The translations under genes were made by a program, and so were the position numbers. Below are positions 44,282-54,001 of a DNA stretch of 64,000 nt, one piece after another; the stretch's first letter is position 1, and every line of letters starts with the position of its first letter. The stretch comes from Salvelinus alpinus (taxonomy: Eukaryota; Chordata; Actinopteri; Salmoniformes; Salmonidae), in the NCBI RefSeq assembly GCF_045679555.1, contig NC_092094.1, forward strand, positions 10,658,319-10,722,318, in the 5' to 3' direction. Below the pieces are notes generated by a model. The model saw only the letters and a program-made list of their open reading frames with translations, was not told where the DNA came from and ran no database searches.

Positions 44282-47200
44282 TTACACTGCTGTTCCTTCT
44301 TTAAGTGTGCTAACAGAGGGATCCCAACCTACCAAGACAGAGTTACAGGACCCATCTTGCTCAGCTGGATGGGAAACATATATATGTGTGTGTGTCGAGA
44401 GAGGAAATGGTTTGGATTCATTCGAAGTGGGACCTTTGAGTCCCTCTGTCATGTGAGGAGTTGCAGAGTACACTCTGTGATCCCTCTCTGATGGTGTCAC
44501 ATCATTGATGAGAGTGGAAGGTCCATCTTCTATGCACTCTGGCACACTCTGTCTGATGGTGATGGGGCTCTCAGTTGGTTGTTCTATAGCATGATGCTCC
44601 AGGGAAGGTTCCTCCACTTCCACGTCCGCATCTGTGTCCTTTACTAGTTCATCCTCAAACCAGTTTGGATGCTCCAGCTGATAGGCATGGAAAGCCTCCA
44701 CCGCGTCCCGCAATGATTTCCCTGAGGGACAGTGAAAATACTCGTCCTCGGTGATGCCTTCAATGCGATTCACTCGTCCTGGCTCATGTTTCTCTTTATC
44801 CAGGAGCCTGAAGAAGAGCTCCTCAAAATGCTTCATAAGTTTGTATCTGTAAAGGGGAACAGGAATGAGCCATGGCAGGTATCCCTCCCTCCCTCCCTCC
44901 CTCCCTCCCTCCCTCCCTCCCTCCCTCCCTCCCTCCCTCCCTCCCTCCCTCCCTATGACAGTACCTCACTATGATGTTAAACGGAGACGGAACATCCTCC
45001 TCGGAACAAACGTCCTCAAAGTAGGCCACCATGTAGTTCTGGAACGTTCCAGATCTCACAAAGCTGGGCACCAGGAGGCTGAGCGCAGGGCTGAGCATGT
45101 CCCCCATGGGGGAACGTACATCCTCTCTCAGGATCACCCGGGTTTCGGCACCATCACACATTGCTCTCCATTTGGCCCTTACCCCCCGCGAACACAAGAT
45201 TAGGATCTTGTCTGAGGATTTAACAATCTGTTCCCTCTGCCAGTCCAGCCACTGGACACTGCCCACAATGCCCAGCCGGGCAGAGTCCAGCAGGTCCAGC
45301 ACCACCTAAATGAGTCAATGAATTAACTTTATTTGACAAATTGAAAGTACATATAGGGCTGGTTTCCCAGACACAGATTAAGCCTACAGTATTTCATTAT
45401 GCTATTTCAATGGAGATTCATTATTGAGTAGGATTTAAAATCCAGGACTAGGCTAGAACCATCCCACAGAGATGCCCTAGCAACAATACATACATTTTAA
45501 AAAATCATAGAGGATTAAAAACACAATAATGTCAACAGACAATAGTCAAAATGTCCATTGTGGTCCTCGTTCTCACCTCTATGCCACACTTAGCCATGAG
45601 GAAAGAGCAGAGCTTCAGGACGATCTCCATGTACAGAGGATGGTCCAGAGAGTAGATGATGAGGACTTTTCTCCTTCTCTCTTGTACTTGGACTCTCTCC
45701 AGTTCACCTCTGGGAGTGGTCAGGAGCTGGCTTCCTGGATCTAGGAAGGAGAAGAAGAAGTGGAATAGAGTGATACTACGTAAGTGTGCAGAAATATGAA
45801 CGATATTTTACCAGTTGAGGCATGTAGTTTACTATTTTGTTTTTATTTAGTGAAAGGTTAATCTATTAACCAACAAACCTGTATGGGATGTTTTTTGCAG
45901 CAAATAAGTCAGGAAACCACCAGCCATGATCAGCCCCAGTAATGCTTTTATCATCAATGATCGGCTGTAAGTGGGAGGCCTTTGATAGTCTGGGGGGGGG
46001 GGGGGGGGGGAATACAATAAATTTATCAGACAAAGATAAAAGTGAAAATCAATGAGATGACCTTTGGACAAAATAAGTAATTTAGATGCCAAATAGATTT
46101 TACTCACAGGAGCAGTAGTTACACTTTGTCTGGTGATGTAAACAGTTGCTCTTGCACCGCATAAAAAACGGCTGAATCTTTTGAGAAAAAAAAGTGTGTT
46201 TGTGGTTAGGTCAGTCAGTGAAATAGAAAACAAATTGTTGCTATAGGAAATTAAACTTACCACAATTAGCATTTCACATGGAGGCAGCTGCCATACATCC
46301 AGTTCAAAAGTCACATTCAATGATGTTCTATTCTCCTGAAACGTGAATTGAAGGGAAGAAATCATGACACGGTAATAAGTTCCAGTAACACAGTAATCAA
46401 TTACCATTGTTTCATCATTGAGTGTTGTTGACCACAGATACCTACCCTGATGACATGCTGTGAGTGTTGTTGACCACAGATACCTACCCTGATGACATGC
46501 TGTGAGTGTTGTTGACCACAGATACCTACCCTGATGACATGCTGTGAGTGTTGTTGACCACAGATACCTACCCTGATGACATGCTGTGAGTGTTGTTGAC
46601 CACAGATACCTACCCTGATGACATGCTGTGAGTGTTGTTGACCACAGATACCTACCCTGATGACATGCTGTGAGTGTTGTTGACCACAGATACCTACCCT
46701 GATGACATGCTGTGAGTGTTGTTGACCACAGATACCTACCCTGATGACATGCTGTGAGTGTTGTTGACCACAGATACCTACCCTGATGACATGCTGTGAG
46801 TGTTGTTGACCACAGATACCTACCCTCATGACATGCTGTGAGTGTTGTTGACCACAGATACCTACCCTCATGACATGCTGTGAGTGTTGTTGACCACAGA
46901 TACCTACCCTCATGACATGCTGTGAGTGTTGAGTGTTCTTGATGGATATCTGGTATTCCTCAGAGAACTCAGCTGTATTAAAACCCACTGTGATGATCAG
47001 TCTCTCTCCTCCATCCACTGCCACAGTCCAGGACAACTGGGGATACCAAAGACTGCCTGGAATGATGCAACATACTCAGTGTTGTTGTAGATATATACAA
47101 GCCCTTGATTACTTTCTGTATGAACTATTACCTGACTGTAATTGTGAGCCTTACCGTTTTCCAAACACACCTTGGCTGCTTTTATGCTTGGATCCTTGCA

Positions 47201-50024
47201 TCCTGATCATGATAACATACAGATATACATTTTAATACACATTCAGAAGTTTAACCTAATCACTTTTCCAATCGAATTCCATGTCTGCATCACCTGGGAC
47301 TGTAAAGATTTTGTCAAGACTGTAATTCCCCAGGTCTGGTTTTGGTAAGTTGTAGATCGAAACAGAATACTTGTATTCAGGGTCCACCACAACTCTGTCC
47401 AAGGAAAATGTCCACTAAAAGAAAGTCAAGTAAATAGATATCAGTCTAACAAAGCAGAAGGTTATTTTGATATCTGACTATTAATTTCAACCTTTCAGGA
47501 AACCTCCATCACTTAGATTCACATCCAGTATCATTGTTTTACCGGGTTCCAGTTATTCATCATGTTGTGGATTTTGTTATGGAAGATGTATTGGACACAT
47601 ATGCTTTGATTACTGTCCTCTTCAGTGACGTGCACCTCGGTACCACGGATGCCGCCTACACCTCCTGTTGATTAGATCGAGGAAGAAGAAGATGATGACA
47701 TTATCGTTGGAGCGGTTAGAGGACAGGGTCTGCCACAACGCAGTGCAGCGCACCAGGAACAGATTAGGGATGAAATGCCTTGCTCAACGGCACAACTGCA
47801 GAAGCAAGCATCTAGTTTACCTTGCTTATCAAATATTATGAACCACTGTGTACATTACCATTGATCTGAAGGCTCCAGCTCAGAGAGACCACGGGCAGCA
47901 GATCACCACTCTCCCCTCTCCTCACAAACACGTGCTGCTGTGAACCTGAGTGCCACACTGGACCGTTAGGCGCCTGGTGTCTGGGTTGAATCCAGCCCTC
48001 ATCTGAACAGTTATCTGGCAGATTCAATAGATGGTATGACAATGAATGATCTGTATTAACAGTGTTTGTCATCATTGAACATATTGAAATGTATTGAACA
48101 AAATACTGTACATGTTAACAATATATATGTTCAACTGCACATGTCATGATTTACCATTTCACTATGCCATTTTTATAATACAGAGATCCCCTTGGGTTTT
48201 TCCAACTTTGTACCCTGTCTTTACAACAATCAAGACGAGATATTTCCCCCATAGTCAGATGACACTTACTAATTTGAACGCTGCATTGAAGATCCTGAAA
48301 AACAAAAATAAAAAAATATATACTATGCAATAGGCTATTACAACAAATACAATGAAGTGAGCGGAAGATAACGGATCCTAGGCGGTCTTGTCAGGCGGTC
48401 CGATTGAGAAGCATAAAGAGTCAGATCAGGTGCAAAATTGTGGTATTTATTTCCAGGTGCAGAAGGTGAGCTGGATACGTGGATATTTTAAAAAACATTG
48501 ACGAATACTGGCATATAAACGTAGAATTGCTAAATAACAAACAGCCTAATACTCCCCTGAATAGAGTACCACAATACCACAGTACCAGTCATAATACCCA
48601 TAAAACCTAGAGATCAAAGAAGGAAATGGTTCCAATTGTTTTCCACCATTCATTTTAGAAACGCTTAAAATAAGGGCTGTGTTTCGTGTAGGCTTATCCT
48701 GGCGTGACGCTTTGATAACCGTGTAAATCTCTCTAGGACAAAGGGACTTTTATCAATATATTCACCTGTATTTACCCCACAAAAATGAAATGCTAATTAT
48801 CTGCTAATGTGGCTATCATAAAGAACTACAAATACCATGATGATCTGGAGGAGACTGCCTAATTGAGGCAAAATTAGGAATCTCTGGATTAACTATCTAA
48901 TGTTAGCTAAATTTAGTAATTAATAAATTGGCTACATTTTCTTTAAATTGACAATTCTATGAATTGTTTTGTGCAAGTTTTAAATTGACATAATACCTGT
49001 TAGCAAAGGTGTCAGCTAGAGATTACATGCAGGAGCTTGCAGGGATTTGATGATGTCTACTTTGATGCTAGTTAGCATTTTCGGATCTGAGAGTAAATAG
49101 AGCTGAATATATTGATAAGAGTCACCTTGTCCGAGAGATTTACATGGTTATCAAAACGTCACGTCACGGTAAACCTATACAAAAAAACAGCCCTTATTTT
49201 GTGTTTCTAAAATCCCCCATGGGAAATATTGATGGTGGAAAAAAGATTGGAACCATTTCTCTGTTTGACCACTAGGTTTTATGGGTATTATGACACCTCC
49301 ACTGTGGAGCTCTATAAGCAACCTGAACAGATGAAAAACCTAACCCTTAAAACTGGTATAATCCAAAATGCACCTAAACAGGTATTTCTTCGATGACATT
49401 ATCTTATTATACAATCAATACTCTCAATGTATTCGCCTATACATTTCAACATCTCAGAACATAATAACATCACATAAACATTAAATTAATAAAGATTAGG
49501 AAAAAACCCTCAGTGGCTATGAAAATAGAACATCCAAATTCCTGAGCGCCTGCTGGATAAATATGTGACGTGACTCGCGTGCGCTCTCCTTATCAGTCCA
49601 TAGGCGTGTACTCACCACAATTCGCTTCTGAGCACAGATCAATTGAAAAATGAATTAGTAATTTAACTTCCTTCTCGCGTGTGATATTTTATATAGAAAC
49701 TTGGGACATGTCTACTATTAGCAGGCATACGCTTGAAACATGAACAAACAAAAAACATTTGCAAAGTGTGTTTGCCTGTATTGCGCCAAATTAGTCAAAT
49801 ACAATGGAGTGGAATGTGTCACGTGACGGGCGCTCTCCAGTGGGCATAGTCACAGTGTGTTTTGATAATTTGCGATCCATTTTTACAGTTAATTACAGTA
49901 AAGAACAACTGTGTTGGTTAAAACATACCGGTTGTGTGCAGTTCAGGGGTGGCCATTCCAGAATCCTGAGAGTTGACGTCCGAGTCAGTCCAAAGATGAT
50001 CACCCAAACGCAGTACAGGTCCAT
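44282..50024 (-). CDS. il17ra: Interleukin-17 receptor A
   Basis: Thirteen coding exons sum to 2028 nt, 675 aa: 49929-50024, 48270-48294, 47859-48014, 47543-47655, 47294-47414, 47155-47202, 46908-47056, 46261-46335, 46108-46171, 45879-45989, 45577-45740, 44965-45305, 44282-44846. All borders are GT-AG and phases agree. Exon 1 encodes a signal peptide and LNCTQP. The ectodomain shows the two-FnIII layout with family blocks ([49 protein letters not shown]). One membrane helix lies in 45879-45989 ([15 protein letters not shown]). The SEFIR domain spans the exons at 45577-45740, 44965-45305 and the start of the last ([26 protein letters not shown]), which recruits Act1. The C-tail is shorter than in mammals. 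IL-17RA is the shared receptor chain for IL-17A/F-type cytokines. Odd features: a 42-bp array at the donor of 46908-47056 and a G-run intron of 118 bp. Confidence 0.95.
44883..44954. repeat. (CCCT)18 in a 118-bp il17ra intron
   Basis: About 18 CCCT units; the transcribed (minus) strand reads (AGGG)n. The intron is 44847-44964, so the repeat is over half of it and begins 9 nt after the donor of the SEFIR exon. The RNA could form G-quadruplexes. Confidence 0.95.
45355..45475. mobile_element. Short fold-back repeat in il17ra intron
   Basis: Contains 'ctggtttcccagacacagatt' and 'aatccaggactaggct', as in the repeat at 14867-14992. Non-coding. Confidence 0.5.
45992..46010. repeat. G19 run at the acceptor of the il17ra membrane exon
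   Basis: On the minus strand this is C19 directly followed by AG and exon 45879-45989, so it is the polypyrimidine tract of that acceptor. Homopolymers of this length usually vary between individuals and are error-prone in assembly. Confidence 0.9.
46427..46930. repeat. 42-bp tandem array, 12 copies, each with an exon end and splice donor
   Basis: On the minus strand each unit reads CACTCACAGCATGTCATNAG|G then GTAGGTATCTGTGGTCAACA. The first unit is the 3' end of il17ra exon 46908-47056 with its donor AGG|GTAGGT. The three units nearest the exon have ATGAGG, the other nine ATCAGG; otherwise the copies are virtually identical. 42 is a multiple of 3, so the frame stays open through all twelve ([14 protein letters not shown] per unit) and closes soon after. 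Confidence 0.95.
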
Positions 50025-50804
50025 TCTCCTCGAGAAATGTTCTGCAGGATAACATGTATTGGAGATGTGTTGTGATGGTACAATGTGAATCCTTCAATTC
50101 TGAGAATGAAATACAGGTAGTTTAGGCTTGAACAAGGAAATGCTTTGAGGTAAATGTACTGTCTCTGGTGAATTTGTACTGATAAACATCATAATTTGCA
50201 GGAAATGACAAATTAGGTTGTTTTCTTATCAAACATCAACCACTAGAGTGAAGATGTCTTTGCCCTGTCTAGTCAGTATTCTGTACCAAGTATTCTAGAT
50301 TGGTTTTGGTATATTTGGATCATATGGATATTAGCCAATCTATGCCTTTCTGACTGTATATAGTCCAATTTCTACACTATAGAAAAATACAATGTTTGGA
50401 ATTTGAAACCTCTTAGTATTCATAAAAATACGTCCAATAACTCATATATAAAAATGAACGTGTTGATTACTGTATATTTAACTGTAGTCTAGTCCTACTA
50501 CTCCTAATCCAGAGAATACACCATTACTCATCAACGCCAAGTGGGAATGTGTTGGAATGTTCTCTCAGCCGAATCCCCAAAGGATCTGTATACATTCTCA
50601 ACCTCAATCACAGGCTCAACACTGTGATCTACAAACACGTTGCCGGCTTATCTACACTGAACCCCAAATATCCCAGCGTCAGTTGTTTCATTATCGGGCT
50701 TAAATCCTAAAGATTGACCTGTGACCAGGGATTGTGTGTGTTCAGTCCTGGCTCTTCTTACAGCTGTTTCTGTACTGTTCACTGACAGCGAGCTAAGAGC
50801 TCTG

Positions 50805-50905
50805 TCCCAAATGGCATCCTATTCCCTACATAACTTTTTACCAGCGCCCATAGTGAACTCTGTAGGGAAGAAGGTGCTATTTGGGATGTAGACAAAGCTC
50901 TAGTC
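50805..50905. mobile_element. Fold-back MITE ('catcctattccc' family)
   Basis: 'tcccaaatggcatcctattc' and 'aggtgctatttgggatgtag' are inverted ends. Relatives at 5255-5360 and 56030-56190. Located between il17ra and troponin I. Confidence 0.65.
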
Positions 50906-50937
50906 AGATCAATTTACATAACACTATGGCAGATTGA

Positions 50938-51046
50938 CTAGCCTGGTCCTAGATCTGTTTGTGCTGAGTTGCCAACTCCTATGTCTGCTATGGCCGAATA
51001 AGTTAGCAAGACGGCACAAACAGATCTGGGACCAGGCTAAAGATTG
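50938..51046. mobile_element. Fold-back repeat, about 110 bp
   Basis: 'agcctggtcctagatctgtt' and 'aacagatctgggaccaggct' are nearly perfect inverted copies around 'ccaactcctatgtctgctatgg'. Related piece at 25098-25215. Confidence 0.8.
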
Positions 51047-51084
51047 ACACCTGCCCTCTAGCTGCTATTTGGTACCATTACATA

Positions 51085-51295
51085 GATCAGAGCTGGGCAA
51101 CCCTGTCCCTGAAGTGCCACAGGTCCTGCAGGATTCTGTTCCAACTAGGCACCACACCTGACCAACTGAGCTAATTGATCAGTTCAGCGATTGCCTAAAT
51201 TCAACACACCCGGTCTTTCAGGTCAGTTCAAATAAAAAAAGATGAAGTGTCTACGACGCTCCAGAACCAGGGTTGCCTACCTCTGACAGAAGAGG
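51085..51295. mobile_element. Fold-back repeat ('caaccctgt' family)
   Basis: 'gggcaaccctgtccctgaag' at the left and 'ccagaaccagggttgcct' at the right are inverted. Same family as 18690-18930. Confidence 0.6.
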
Positions 51296-51801
51296 GTGTA
51301 CTAGTGTGTGAGCACTGAGCATTGTATCAAATCAAATGGACACTCCAATCTAGTTTAGACAGACACCATCATGATATTTGTTTATTTTTGATCCAAAATC
51401 GTTAATGTAAAAATAGATGTGACAGTAGTGTTTTGTTACAGCCAGAAAGGAACAGTGGTGGTGCTGATCTTTATAACAGTGTTTGGTGTGAAGCTCTATG
51501 TACTGGTATTTCACATAAGGATTACCTGTGTTGAAAGACATAGAGCCACTTTAATTGTATTCTATTACACTGCATCTCTGTTTACAGTATGATACAAGCC
51601 AATCATCTCTGTGTGAAGCACTCATGACCCTGAGCAATGATTTCTAGCTAGACCTTGTGCCTAAGAATCTATCTTGCTAGAGAAACTGGCATCAGCTGAT
51701 GGTTCCATGTTTATGGTCTTACAGAAGGTGGTCTTAGATATCAGACTGTTCTGCCGGGTTTGTTAGAATTTTTTTTTTTTCAGAAGTAGTTTCATAGTAC
51801 T

Positions 51802-51911
<110 letters not shown>

Positions 51912-52159
51912 AACGTGTGTGTGTGTGCAACGTGTGTGTGCAACGTGCGTAACTGTGTGTGTAACTGAGTGTATGCTCACGTGTGTGAACTGTTTACAGC
52001 TTTTATATGTACATCATCTGGGAACGGATGTGTACTAGGTTGGGGAACAAAGAGTGATGCATTCTATTAAATGTTAAATGTCAGGACTAGGAGAGGCGTT
52101 GCAGGGGGTCTATTTTAGTGAGCCATTCACATGAGGCTTTCAATCCATAAATCTATCAT

Positions 52160-52238
52160 CTCAAATCATAAAATACTTTTTCCTCTCCTCTGTCCTCTGA
52201 CACTCCTCTCACTCTCTCTGATTGTCCTCACCTTGAAG
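52160..52238 (+). promoter_or_regulatory. Putative troponin I promoter edge and non-coding exon 1
   Basis: A TATA-like ATAAAATA at about 52168 is followed by pyrimidine-rich sequence and a good donor, TTGAAG|GTAAGTTT, at 52238. An untranslated exon here would splice to the exon at 53981. Start site and use are inferred. Confidence 0.4.
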
Positions 52239-52707
52239 GTAAGTTTGATACAATAATAGTGATAAAATTACGCAAAATTAAATGGATATTGTGTAAAGTT
52301 ATGTAAGTAAATCAGATTTACATTAAAAAGGGTCACTTAACGGTAAAACCTCTGACATTGCAAGATACAGTAGAAGGAAGAACGGAGCCCAGCCGTAGCT
52401 CCTGCATAGTAACGTTGAGAAAGCAGTGCAGTTGGCTGGGTGTGTTTCAGGCTCTCTCTACACTGTATAAATGTGCTGAGGCCGGTGGAGCAGCCTTTGT
52501 TTTAATGTCGGGGATTAGTGAAGATTGCATATCATTGTGACCAGCTGTGACACGGATACTACTGCTGCTGTTCGTATTTACGTCATGGAATCTGTGTTAT
52601 GCCACTACTTTTGCTGTATGTGTGTCTTAGTCAGGGCAATCGTCCGATTGTGTGTGACTTATTTTGTCCCTCTCTGGGCCAACACCATGAATGACTGACT
52701 GATTTTA

Positions 52708-52884
52708 TTTTTACCTTTATTTAACTAGGCAAGTCAGTTAAGAACAAATTCTTATTTACAATGACGGCCTAATGGGGAACAGTGGGTTAACTGCCTTGTT
52801 CAGGGGCAGAACAACTGATTTTTACCTTGTCAGCTTTCGGTTACTGGCCCAACGCTCTAACCACTAGGCTACCTGTCGCCCCAA
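52708..52884 (-). mobile_element. HpaI-type tRNA-derived SINE
   Basis: Minus strand: GGTAGCCTAGTGGTTAGAGC head, 'ctgacaaggtaaaaatcag', 'ggccgtcattgtaaataag' and tail 'cctagttaaataaaggtaaa'. Sister of 20640-20826. In the region between the putative exon 1 and exon 2 of troponin I. Confidence 0.88.
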
Positions 52885-53149
52885 AGAGAAAAACATGTAA
52901 CCTGAAGCTTATACACACCCCAATTGCCAAAAGTCTGATGGCAGGTTACAACCACTTCACAGCTTGAATCCTCTTTAGTGGTCAAGAATCTGGGGTCAAA
53001 GGCCATTCTTCCTCTACTAGTTTACCTTGACTTGAGCACACTGTCAGTCATTGACAGGCTTAGCATCATAGGCTGCATATTTTGCATTTAGGTTTCATTA
53101 TACTGTCATGCTCTGGTATAGAACCTGTAATTCTCATGTCTCATTCTAT

Positions 53150-53412
53150 CTACACTCTTAGAAAAAGTGGTCCTATCTAGAGCCTAAAACGTTTCATCAG
53201 CTGTCCCCATAGGATAACTCCTTGAAGAACCCTTTTTGGTTCCAGGTAGAACCCTTTTGGGTCCGATGTAGAACCCTTTCCACAGAGGGTTCTACATGAA
53301 ACCCAAAAGGGTTCTTTCTACCTGTAACCAAAAGGGTTCTACCTGGAACCAAAAAGGGTTCTGATATGGGGACAGCCAAATAACCCTTTTTTTTTTTATT
53401 CTAAGAGTGTAG
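53150..53412. mobile_element. Fold-back MITE rich in AAGGGTTCT
   Basis: Ends ACACTCTTAGAAAAAG and TTATTCTAAGAGTGT are inverted; inside, 'gaacccttttgg' and 'ccaaaagggttc' words pair along most of the length. A shorter relative lies at 54597-54736. Confidence 0.85.
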
Positions 53413-54001
53413 GGTAAGGAAAAATAGCAGATAATGTTTTTTTTCATCCAAGATTTTTTTACTGCGTCAGCCATGTATTGTAAGGTTCTCTCTGCTATAT
53501 TTCAACACAATCCGCCATGTGTAACAGGGAAGTTAAAAGGAGAGTCACATTAAATCTGTTTCCTACCAGAGACAGAAAGAAACAGAAGAAAGAGAGAGAT
53601 GGGAAAACAGCTAGATCATCCTCAGTGTCCTGCCAAAACCTCTTTCCTGTCAGGTCTTCTATCGACAGGCCTTCTATTGCCAGTCCTTTGACTGGCATAA
53701 CCAAGGCCACAGCTGCTACTTGGCATCTATCTGGGCCAAAGGAAAGCACGGGAGAAATGTGCTATACAAATATAGCCAGACAGGAGCTCTCATACAACCT
53801 TAGCCCTTGATAACAAAGGGAAGTATTATCCCATGGTGTAAGCACATTGACATTTTGTCCCCATCAAGTCCTATGGGACAACCCGGCCTAACTGTAATCA
53901 TTAAATGATCTGTGGGAGATTACTGTATCAGCATAAATGTTCCATAAAGCTTGTAACGTTTGTTTGAATCGGTTCCTCAGGTAACCTGACCAACAGCAGC
54001 C

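Noticed and set aside
44823-45203. Pro/Ser/Leu and Gly/Arg/Glu repeat frames
   Set aside because: They cross the CCCT repeat; the real coding part is il17ra exon 44965-45305.
46401-47036. 211-codon frame as a separate repeat protein
   Set aside because: Its upstream end is the il17ra exon 46908-47056 and the rest is the 42-bp array; not an independent gene.
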